Source: Hirsutella rhossiliensis
Lineage: Eukaryota; Ascomycota; Sordariomycetes; Hypocreales; Ophiocordycipitaceae
Reading direction: 5' to 3'
DNA length: 64,000 nucleotides
NCBI RefSeq assembly: GCF_020360975.1
Contig: NW_025408669.1
Span: 2,914,001 to 2,978,000 of the forward strand
The notes under the pieces were generated by a model. That model worked only from the letters and a program-made list of their open reading frames with translations, ran no database searches and was not told the origin of the DNA. Positions within the stretch are counted from its first letter, which is position 1; each line of letters begins with the position of its first letter. Shown here piece after piece: positions 20,001-30,000 of the stretch. The translations under genes and the position numbers were made by a program.

Positions 20001-23000
20001 CTGTCGCTGTACGGCCACCGGCAGCCCATGTCCAGGGAGGTCCGGCTCAATATGCGGCGGAAAATCCAGTCGCTCATCGTTGGCTACGGCGTGCCGGCCA
20101 TCTGGTTCACCATCAACCCGAATGACATTACGAACCCGGTGAAGCTGCGACTGGCGGCATACCGCACTCGCGATCCCGACGCGGCCGAGGAGTTCCTAGA
20201 AGGCCTTGGAAGTGCGTACAAGCGGACGCGGCTGGCGATATCGGATCCCATGAGCTCCGCCGTATTCTTCCACCGGGAGATGAAGCTGTTCTTCGATCAC
20301 TACGTGAAAGTCGGGGCAGAGTCGGTGTTCGGGCGCATCAGCAAGTACTACGGCGCCGTGGAGACCAACGAACGAGGGGCGCTTCATGTCCACGGCTTGC
20401 TCTGGTTGCAGGGAAACGCGCATCTCAGCTCGATGCTGGCCGACATCCACGGGGAGGATCAGGCGGCGTATCGCGAGCGAATCATGCGATACGTCGATAG
20501 TGTCTTCTCCGAGGTAAGCGTACCTAGGATGTGTCACCGATGGCCTGAATTGCTCGTCCGATGGACAAACGGGGCCAGGCTGACGTGCAACATAGGATCT
20601 GGACCAGGAAGGATTCTGCGCCGTGCAAGCGGAGCGATCTGTGACAGCCGATATTTCCTCCCTGCTGAACAACACCGAGCAGTTTTCGGCCGCCTTTGAC
20701 GAGGAGGCCAACTTCTGTGCCGGCGCGACACAGGTTCACACGCATAGCCCGACCTGTGTCAAGTATTCCTTGGGCAAAGGAGCGCGGAAAGGGAATCTAT
20801 GCCGGTTCAAGGCTCCATGGAGGTTGATCGACAAGACCGCCATCACGGCAGACGGGGTGCTGCAGATCCGGAGGAGTCACAGCATGGTCAATCGATGGAA
20901 CAAGGCCGTCGCTGTGGGGCTCCGGCACAACCACGACATTTCCTTCATTGCGACGCAGCGCAAGACCATGGCCCTTATATATTATGTCACGAATTACGCG
21001 ACCAAGGTGGAAGACCCGGTGTGGAAGCGTGTGGCGGCCGCGGCCGAGCTCCTGGCCGCCTCGACGGATGACGGCGCGGGCAATGGAGGACGGGACGGCG
21101 GTGGAGGTGCTGTTGGCGACGACGCCGCCAAGGGGAACAGGACCCGACAGTTCTTGATGAGGGTGGCGAATCGCGTGTTCACGGACCGTCCGCTTTCGCA
21201 GGTCGAGGTCATCGCTCATCTTCTGGGATATCCGGCCGAGTTCACCAACAGCAGCGCCTGGGCGTACCTGAACACATCTCTGCTGTACTGGGAAGTCTTT
21301 CGACGGTGGCCGCATCTCCGGCAAGCAAGTGGCGCGGCGGACACAGACGATATTCTGGATGAGTCGGTCGTCGTCGTCGAAGAAGCAGGCCTGAGGATCT
21401 CCCACGTCGAGGCGTACCAGCACCGGGGAGAGCTCCTGCGGGGGCTATGCTTATACGACTACATATCGCTCGTGAGACTAAAACGCATCTGCAAGGAGGC
21501 GGCGAGCTGTGCGGCCTGGGGGGAGGTGGCCTTCGAGGATGGATGGGCGCCGGGAGGAAAAGGCTGGGTCCAGGTGCTCAGGCGGCCGGGCAAGCATGCT
21601 ACCGTCTGCCTCGATGGCTACCTAAGCAAGGACTTCGGCGACGACGACGACGACGAGTCGTGCCACCGGAGGTGTGTATAGCAACTGCTCTCCCGGCAGG
21701 CATCATTGGAGAGGCTAATCCGCCCCCCCTTTTCAAGGGCAGCCGTGCAGCATCTTGCATTATTCGTGCCGTGGGAGTCCTTCCTGTGCGAAGAAACGGG
21801 CGAGATCAATGGCATCTGGGAGCGGGCGCGAGAGGCGCTGGCTCGGAGAATATCATGTCTCGTCGACAACGTGCAGCTGCTTCGACGGTCAGCCGAAGAC
21901 GCAAAACGCGACGCCAAGCAATGGGCGGCCTCATCCGGCGATGGCGACTCCACGGTCACACACGTCGAGGAGGGCGAGACAGGCGGGGCGGGCGCAGAAT
22001 CTGCGGCGACGTATCAGCCCAACAACATCGGAGACGCAACCCGGCTGATCGACGTGGTCCGAGGCGCAGTGGGCACGAATCAAGCGACGGCCAAGTCGCC
22101 GGAGCTCATGGCGTTGATGCAGCAGCTCTGTCGGTTTCATCAATCGGCGCTGTGCTCAACGGCCGAGCTCGAGGCCACCGTGATTCCCGAGCAAGGGGTG
22201 AGGCGCATAAGCATGCCAGGGAGGGTATTTTCGGGGGCCGCACTACCACCGCAGAATCAGGTCAAGGCTATCAAGTCGCAGCAGATAAGTGCGTCGAGGG
22301 AGAGGGAGAGAATGATCCAAGGCGTACAAACCACACCCACGGTCCGGGAAAGCGACCGCCGAGTTGCGTTGCGGCGGGTGATGACCGGCTTCGGGGAGGA
22401 CGACATCGAAGTGACGATGGCCGACTCCGACGAGACGGCTAGCGACGCAGAAGCGGGAATGCGCGTCCAGCTTGGCCCATCAACTTCCTTCCTCGCGGCG
22501 GGCAGGAAGCTGGCAACACGGCTGACGCTGAACAAGAGGCAGTCAATCGCGTTCCTACTAATATGCCGCCGGCTCGATTTGATGCGACAAACGGATAGGG
22601 GCGATGTCGGCCAGCTGTGCCAGTTCGTCGGCGGCGAGGGGGGTACCGGCAAGTCGCGAATCATTGGGGCACTCGTCGAGTTGTTCAGAAGGAAGAGCAT
22701 TTCGAATCGTCTGCTGATCACGGCGACGTCAGGGACTGCCGCAGCGCAGATCAACGGAATCACGATCCACTCCGCCTGCGGGTTCACCAAAGACCAAGGG
22801 GCGGGCGGCGCGAACAAGGCCAAGGACCTTGACGGGGTGCGGCTGCCGAAACAGGCGGAGCGGTTCATCCACGGCCAGTCTCGAATGGATTGGCAGGAGA
22901 AGGAGGTGCTGGTCATCGACGAGGTGAGCATGCTCGGAGCGCGTACGCTGCACGCCGTAAACGAGCAGCTCCGCCGGCTTCGAGGATCGCAGGAAGACTT

Positions 23001-24183
23001 CGGGGGGATCCCCATCGTCCTCTTCTTCGGAGACTTTCAGCAGTTCCGGCCGGTCCAAGAGAGGTCGATCCTCCTGCCTAGCGCGGCCATCTCGTGGGAC
23101 GAGGACAACTCGTTCAGGGCCGAGCAGCGTCACCAGCACGACAAAGCGCACGCGCTGTGGAAGAGGTTCACGACGGTCGTCATGCTGGACGAGCAGATGC
23201 GCGCCGCCGGCGACCGGGAGCTGCAGAGGCTGCTGAAGCGGATCCGTCTAGGCGTGCAGGACCGCACGGACCTGGACCTCCTCAACTCAAGGTGCTACCG
23301 GGAGGGTAGGCGGATCCCTTGGGAAACGGGCATCACCGTGGTGACGCCGCTCAATAGGAACCGGTGGAACCTAAACATGGAGGCGAGCTTGGCGTTCCGG
23401 GTCCAGCGGCGGTCAATGATGCGCATCTTCATCTCCGAGCACAGGTGGAAGGAGGAGCTGCCGACGGAGGAAGAAGCGATCATGATGCTCAACCAGGGCG
23501 ACGATAGCGAGATCCCGGTGCCGGCCGTCTTCATGTTCGCGCCCGGGATGCCGGTCGTCGTGAACCACAACACCCATCAGGGGCTGAAGCTGGTAAACGG
23601 CGCCAGCTATTCGGCGGTTGAGGTCATCATCGACAAGGCGTACCCGGGGCATCGGATCTCAGCCGACATGACGATCCACTTCGGGCCGCCGGCAGGGATA
23701 ATTTTGGAATCGGCGACGACAAGGGACCTCCACTTCGTCGGCATGCCGCCGGGCACGATCTTGTTGACGCCGATGAGCGTCAGGATATATCGCCAGAGAA
23801 AGCGGCCGTGGCAGCGGAACGATGTCAGCCGGAAGGGTTTGCCGTGCGCAGCAGCCTTCGCGTGCACAGACTACAAGGTGCAGGGCAGGACGCTGGAGCG
23901 CGTGGCCCTTGAGCTGCGAGGGACACGGACGACGAACATCGATGGAATGCGCGTGGCCGCGCAGTGTGACCCGTACAGCTTGTACGTGCAGCTATCGCGC
24001 TGCCGAACGCTTGACGGCATCATGCTCGTGTCCAAGGTGCGGGAGAGAGACTTAGTGGGCAACCGGGTTCCCGTGGATATGACTGCCGCACAGGCCAGGC
24101 TCGAGGTACTGAGCGAGAGGACTGTTGAGGAGGCGTCACGCTGGTTAGCTGAAGAGTCAAGGCGACGGCGCCGGGCGACGTGA
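17019..24183 (+). CDS. Helitron2 Rep-helicase transposase, copy A (intact, two introns)
   Basis: Exons 17019-20513, 20596-21671 and 21738-24183 join in frame to 2338 aa. Introns are 82 bp (GTAAGCG...CATAG) and 66 bp (GTGTGTA...TTCAAG), and the same sites are used in copy B. Order: basic N-terminus with two repeats (RPIQPMTPAVDD and RSIQPKEPVFDS); Cys finger from CMLCYRKCTRK (about residue 480); DUF6570-like LTPVEEKLISLNSCYG (about 560); Helitron N domain (from about 840, FFFARTFPTLFPFG); HUH site HVHGLLWL (about 1124); Rep tyrosines YYVTNYATK (about 1290); Pif1-type helicase with GGEGGTGKSR (about 1820), LVIDEVSMLG (about 1915) and FFGDFQQFRPV (about 1955); and YVQLSRCRTLDG near the end. It nicks, strand-transfers and unwinds DNA in rolling-circle transposition. 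An in-frame Met at 17058 is an alternative start. Confidence 0.88.
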
Positions 24184-24565
24184 TGAGGGACGAGGAAGCG
24201 CCGCAGGGGGAAACGGGGGGCCAATGACATGATGACGTGACAACGGAAGTAGCCGGCCATAAGGATCACGGGCAAAAGAGGGGGGGGGAGGGCAGCAGCG
24301 ACCAACGACGAGGCAGGCAAGGAAGGAAGCGCCGACGACCAATCACAAGGGATCTTTTACCGGGATTACCGGAAGAGGAGAAAATTCGTGAGCCAATCGT
24401 TTTGGGGGGAGGACGGAGTTTGGCGTTTTTTCCCCGCGCGCTAATGAAGGCCTTTCGTTCCTCAAAGGCAAGAAGCCTTTCGTTCCTCAAGGCATCAGGA
24501 GGCGGGAAAGACGGGGGGAAAAAACTTTGGTGGGGGGGGGGAGGGCTCGCAGGGTAAGAAGAAGC
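24184..24565 (+). repeat. 3' region of copy A with repeated terminal motif
   Basis: Non-coding. The 17-bp motif CTTTCGTTCCTCAAGGC that ends the element occurs in direct copies at 24452-24469 (one extra A), 24477-24493 and finally 24566-24582. G-runs (24526-24543) precede the last copy. The upstream copies may be decoy or alternative ends. Confidence 0.6.
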
Positions 24566-24646
24566 CTTTCGTTCCTCAAGGCACGGTTTGCACTACAGGA
24601 GAGGCAACCCAACGGGGGTTGCGCAAAGAGCCTTGAGGAACGAAAG
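24566..24646. repeat. A/B junction: inverted repeat around inner hairpin
   Basis: CTTTCGTTCCTCAAGGC (24566-24582) is the exact inverse of GCCTTGAGGAACGAAAG (24630-24646). Inside, GCAACCC (24604-24610) pairs with GGGTTGC (24616-24622). Copy B's own right end at 35485-35501 shows only the left arm before non-Helitron sequence. So the left arm is a 3' end and the right arm plus inner hairpin belong to the 5' end of the next copy. Confidence 0.75.
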
Positions 24647-24813
24647 ACTACAGGGAAAAAAACTTAAGGAAGAAAAAAAAGGGGCAGACGTGAGGATTGA
24701 GGATGGAGTAAGAACAGGGGGGACTTAAGGACGGAGTGAAAAAGAGTGATAGAACCAGGGTAGGGTTAAGGAGTAGGTTAACTTAAAGTATAAGATTTAA
24801 CTGTCTTACTCGT

Positions 24814-25901
24814 TTAGGAAGGGGTGGCCAAAGACAAAGAGGCAGCGCGCATGTCCTGAAAGGCCGCGGAAGGGGAGGACGCCTGCTGCCTCTGTGGTGT
24901 AGAGAGAAGTGGTGTCATTGGGGTGACGGCGGCGGCGGCCTTGTCGATAAATGTCCAAGAATCCGGGACGACAATAAAGACGTTGTCCCGGTCGGAGCCT
25001 GGGGGATAGAGCATAACGTCATGACGGAGCAGGCCGGCGACCTTGGCTGTGCAAGTAAAGGGACGTTGGGTTGGAATTGAGAGTCCGCCTCTCGGCCATC
25101 TTCTTACACAAGGTGGCCCAGGGGTTAGCGCGAATAGGAAGATGACGAAGACCTGGAAGGGTGGAAGCCCTGAAGGGGAGTTTATTGGGCATCCCAGGAG
25201 CGACGTAGGTAGAAAGGCGGACAAAGCCGCAACAGTTAAGCTGGGCGGCGTCTAGACCCGGCAGGAGGTCCCGCCGGAGCAAGGAGTGGCCGGTGCCGAC
25301 GATAAGGCCGGTAAAGGAAACAATAGGCGGGACGCAGGGGAAGTCGTCCATAGCCAAGAGCCTGGAAGAACGCTTCAGGCCCACCTTAGCTATGTATCTT
25401 TTCGTTGGCACTTGCGAGGGAACAGGGCACGGCTTACGGCTGGTAGCCTTGGTCGCGGACGACAAGGGCGGGCATCGTATAGAGAAGGGTGCCGCCCGTG
25501 TCGGACTCCAGGCCGTCGCGCTGCTCAATCTCCACGCAAGGGCGTAGGGTGGACGCGGCCATTCATGAAAACCACTCTTCCGTCCATTTTGAGGCATCAA
25601 TAGGCTGGCCGTAAATCGAGAGATTGAGACTAAAGAAGACGGATGTCGGGGAATCGTCGGCCTCCGATCGGAGGGCGCATATCCCATCGCGAGCAGCCAG
25701 GCGGGCGGAGGCAGCAAGACGCGGGCCATGGCCTCGGCGTTAAGACCCTTGATGCGGTGCTCGTCCTGGTGGGCAAATCTAACGGGGCAATCCGGCTGGA
25801 CGAAAACACCATGGACATCTCGCCGCCAGCGCCCTCTGGCTATCGAGCGGCTTTCGAAGGTGTGGTGCGGGCACATCGATGGGAGGTAGAGAGGAAGACA
25901 T
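24814..25901 (-). pseudogene. Helitron-linked accessory gene, copy B, frameshifted
   Basis: Start at 25901 (MSSSLPPIDVPAPHLRKPLD), matching the starts of copies C and D. The family blocks FVQPDCPVRFAHQDEHRIKG, PPIVSFTGLIVGTGHSLLRR, CCGFVRLSTYVAPGMPNK and FIVVPDSWTFIDKA are all present but spread over three frames. The intron is kept (donor GTAAGCCG near 25436, acceptor TTCCAG near 25366). The tail stops at 24814, about 110 residues earlier than in copy D, losing the basic C-terminal clusters. Confidence 0.65.
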
Positions 25902-27006
25902 GGTGCAGCAACGCAGGTCGATAGGCCAGTCGCGCGCACGAAAATGACCAGTGCTCAGTGTCAAGAAAGAAAGGAGTAGGGAAGAAGTCGAGCGTGAAAG
26001 CACTTGGGATAGATCAATGGTGACATAGATTCGCCGGGAAGGGCGAGGAGCCTTGCCGCTGTAAGTAAACGGACGTTGAAGAGATGCGTAGTGGTGTCGT
26101 GTAGCTGGGTTCCGATCAGGCACCAAGGGCGGCGCGGACTAAAGTGTCCGGCAGGGCTGGCGGCATAGGAGGCCGAAAGCTAGGGCTGTCGGCAGATAAG
26201 CCTGCCGATAGGTCCAGAGGAAGCCCAGCAGGCCTGGGAGAGCAGAGGCCTGATGCAAAAGGAGGACATCAATAAGGAAGGACATAAACAGGGGGCGTTT
26301 TAGAAGGCTGAAGATAAGGGGCGGGGATGAAGCAGGCAAGATCAGCACAGGGAACCTTGTCATACCTTTCCACGCCCTGTTGTACACCAATTAGTTTGCC
26401 CTCCTCGTGGGGTAGAGACCGACCTAATATATAACACGTACAAAGCGCACGGGGAGGTGTTGCAGGAAGGTCGTGGTTACACTTGATAGGAAGGTCGGGA
26501 AAGAGGGGACCGGAAGCAACCGTTATAGGTGAGGGCGAGCTGAAGGGGGCCATTCCTACTTTCGGTGCAGCAGGAATACTAAGAGATACCGAGGAAAAAG
26601 AAAGATTAGCACAATGTTCCTTTGGCCGCCTATTTGCAACGGCCAAATAGAAAGATGCGGAGGAGAACCGAGGAGGGAGGAGAAGACCTCGCCAGGCAGA
26701 TTTTTATGGTGTCAGCTCCTGCGCATGGGCTAGTCGAGGCCGTCCGCCGGGAAAGACGCGTGGCGGCGGAGTTAGGAACCGCGGGGGGGGAGAAGGGGAG
26801 GGGGGGTCTGTCCCGGACAAGCACTGCCGCGTTGTCCCCGAGTTATAAAGACTATAAGGTTGCTGGAGACAGACCGCTGGTAGGAAGAATGGCGATACGG
26901 CGGAACGCCATCGCCGGGAAGCAAGGCAATCCCAGCGTATATCGCGAGCGAAAGCTTCCCTATCCATCGTACGGTTGCAGAGCCTAGCCGTCAAGAAAGC
27001 ACCAGC
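25902..27006. promoter_or_regulatory. shared intergenic (bidirectional promoter) region, copy B
   Basis: Separates the divergent accessory and Rep-helicase genes. Long blocks are shared with copy C (51760-52675) and the end of copy D, for example TTCGCCGGGAAG, AGGAGCCTTGCCGCTGTAAG and GCAGATAAGCCTGCCGATA, which contains the short palindrome CGGCAGATAAGCCTGCCG. A TATATAA element near 26428 lies in a conserved spot (TATATATAA near 52284 in C). A role as a two-way promoter is inference from gene order and conservation. Confidence 0.4.
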
Positions 27007-30000
27007 ATGGGGGAGAATCCTAGCCGCGAGGCTAGGTTGGTGGCAAGAGGGTGCGAAATAGCGACGGTGGCAGCGGCCGCTGCTGCGACGAGGAGCATTA
27101 CGGCGGGGAGACTGAGTGCAACGGACGAAGGGCCGAAGCGGGCCTCGGACCATGAAAGCCAAGCTAATACGGTACCTAGGTTCCGGCCTATCGAAGCCAA
27201 GCAGGCAACGCTGGCTGAGGAGGCCTCACGAAGAGAACAAGCAGAGGCACTCAAAGAGAGCGTTGCCCAAGGAAGTCGGCGAGGCGGTTGGCCGCGGGAA
27301 AAGACGACGCACGTCAATGGCGCCTCCTCGAAGGGAGGGCGGGCGCGACGCTCAGAAGCGATAAACGCGCGTGATAGGTGTCCAAGCATAGAAGCAGACG
27401 CTGCCACAATAGGGTCGGTAGTTGCTGAGCCGGCTAGGCGGGGTCTTACGCCGTCCGTTGGCGCTGTGTTGGAGGGAGCGGCCGACAACCTCGTACCGCA
27501 GCGGCACACGTTGGCGAAGGAGATGAGGGCTAGGAGTGGCGAGAGAGGCGCACCAGGCATAGTTGCTCTGCAAGCACCACCCGCCCCAGGGGTCTTGGTT
27601 GGGCGAAACGAATGCCTAAGCGGCAGGGGATCTTCCGTCGCGGCCGGAGGTGGCCACGAGATCGTTCGGCCTGGGCAACTCATCGGTGGCGTACGGATGA
27701 CTCTGAAGGGTCTTGTTAGGCGGACAACTGGTGCCGGGGGGGAACAGAGGGGGAGACCGACAAGCAGGATGGGATTTCGGCTGGGAGAGGCGAGCCTGCA
27801 GTCGCCCGGGCCATCCAGCCCAAAGGGATCAGGGACGTGGCCGGGCACAATCGTCCTTCTGGCGAGGCCGGGTCGTGCATCGGGGCAGCGGCCGCTGCTA
27901 CGAGGAGGAATACTGCGAAGGCGAGACCGAGCGCGACGGACGAAGGACCGAAGCGGGCGTTGGGCCGCGAAAGTCAAGCGGGCCCGGCACCTGGGTTGCG
28001 GCCTATCGAGGCGAAGCAAGCGCCGATGTCCGGGGAGGTCTCAGGAGGAGAGCAAGCGGAAGCACCCGAAAGAGCGTCGCCTCAGGGAAGTCGGCGAGGC
28101 AGTCGGTCGCGAAAAAATACGGCGCGCGTTGATGGTGCCTCTGCAAAGGAGAGGCAGCGCGACGTTTAACAAGATCTCGGCCAGAGGACGTAAGCCAGCG
28201 CTTGCCGCAACAACCCATCCAGCCGAAAGGGATCAGGGGCGCGGCCGGACACATACCTCCCTCGGACGAGGGCGGATCGTGCGTCCGGGTCGTGGAGGGC
28301 GTCCAGAGGGGCACGACTAGAAAGCGAAGGGGTGGTGCGCAGACGAGGCCCAAGGGCCCCGACGGACACTCAAGCCGCCCAGGAGCACAGGATCGGCCGG
28401 CAACCAGTGTCGGGGTTTCGTCTCGAGTTGTCAGGGAGCGCCTCATTAGGCCAATCCAACCTAAAGAAATAAAATACAGAGCGGGAGATTTGCAGTCACC
28501 CGGACGCCAGGCGGGACAGGGTCGGCCGGCAATCAGGGTCGGGACCTCGCCCAGAGTAGTCGTCAGGGAGTACGTCGTTCAGCCGATCCAACCGAAAGAG
28601 ATGGAAGAGGGAGCCGGAGATACACACTCATCCGGACGGTTGCCACCACGGCCATCAGGGAGGCAGCGGCGGAGAACAAGACCGGCCGAGGCGAGACGAG
28701 GCTGCGGCAAGATCTTCGCGGCCAGCGGAACAGAGAAAGAGGAACCGGCAACCCGACCGAGACGAGCCACTGACGAAACGTACTCGAGGCGGCCAATCTA
28801 GGAGGTGGGGATGGAGCAGGAGATGTGCAGTCATCCGGACGGCTGCCACCACGGCCACCACGCCAGGCAGGACGGAATCGGCCGGCAACCAGGGTCGGGA
28901 TCTCGTCTCGAGTTGTCGGGGAGTCCTCGTTCGGCCAATCCAACCTAGAGAAATAGAAGATGGGACAGGAGATTTGCAGCGATGCGGACGCCAGGCGGGA
29001 CCGGGTCGGCCGGCAACCAGTGTCGGGACTTGGCCCGAGTCGTCAGGGCATCCCCTCCAGCCAATCGAAGCTAGAGATGGAGGATGGAGCCGGATATTTG
29101 CAGTCATCCGGACAGTTGACACCACGGCCATCACGTCAGGCGGCGGCGGGAGAACAAGATCGGCCGAGGCGAGACGAGGCAGCGGCAATATCTGCGCAGC
29201 CCGTGGAACAGAGAAAGAGGAACCGCCTGCCCGACCGAGACCAGCCCCAGGCGAAACGTAGTCGAGGCGGCCATCGGAGGCAGAGGAGCCGTGAGTCACA
29301 GGCGGAGGATTTGGCCGGCGTCTTACGTCACCTTGGGAGGAATTCGCCGCGAAGGAGAGGCTGTCCAACGAGCAAACGTGGTGCACACCAGTGCCGCACG
29401 AGAGGAAGGTATCAACGGTGCGGAGCTTCTACCGGGCGTTCCACGACGTGGACACGCTGCCGATACGGACGTGCATGCTGTGCTACCGGAAGCGCACGAG
29501 AAAAGAGCTGAGGGAGGTGGCATGGGACCAGTGGTTGTCAAGTCCTATCCCTAAGGCTGGGTGGTCGCCATTTGCGTGCCGGAGTTGCTTCCGCGAGGGC
29601 GAGCCTGTCCCGGTTTGCGCAGAGTGTTCTCGACGCTTGGCGTGCGGTGTGCTGTCGCCAGCGGCGCAGCTTCATAGACGTCTCGGTTGTGAGCACACGT
29701 TCCCGGATGAGCTCAAGGGCCTGACGCCGGTGGAGGAGAAGCTGATCGCGCTGAACTCGTGCTACGGATTCGTAACCAGGTACAACGTCTCAGGCGGCCA
29801 GAAGCAGACGCTAAGGTATCCCAAGCACGTCAAGGGCCACATCACGGTGTTCCCAAACAACGTACAAGAGCTGGCGACGGACGTGCTGCCGCACCCTCTC
29901 TTCCAGGTAATGGACGAGATCCACGTCTCGTGGCAGGGGGCGCTAAGGCCGACACCGAGCGATCTGTCGAGTCTCCTATCGGTGAGGCGGCGAGTCGTCG

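Larger units (their letters stand above)
13271..24582 (+). mobile_element. Helitron2-type element, copy A (both genes open)
   Basis: Bounded on the left by the junction relic ending at 13270 and on the right by the terminal motif CTTTCGTTCCTCAAGGC at 24566-24582. It carries a minus-strand accessory gene (15198-13774) and a plus-strand Rep-helicase gene (17019-24183). Between them lie a partial second accessory-gene copy and a LINE fragment. Fungal Helitrons of the Helitron2 type are known to lack the CTRR end and to have hairpins and subterminal inverted repeats, which fits here. The exact first base is not proven. Confidence 0.65.

Noticed and set aside
21447..22442. 331-aa plus-strand frame overlapping exons 2 and 3 of copy A
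   Set aside because: Off-frame shadow, Arg/Gly-rich and without motifs; the spliced frame is clearly the real one.
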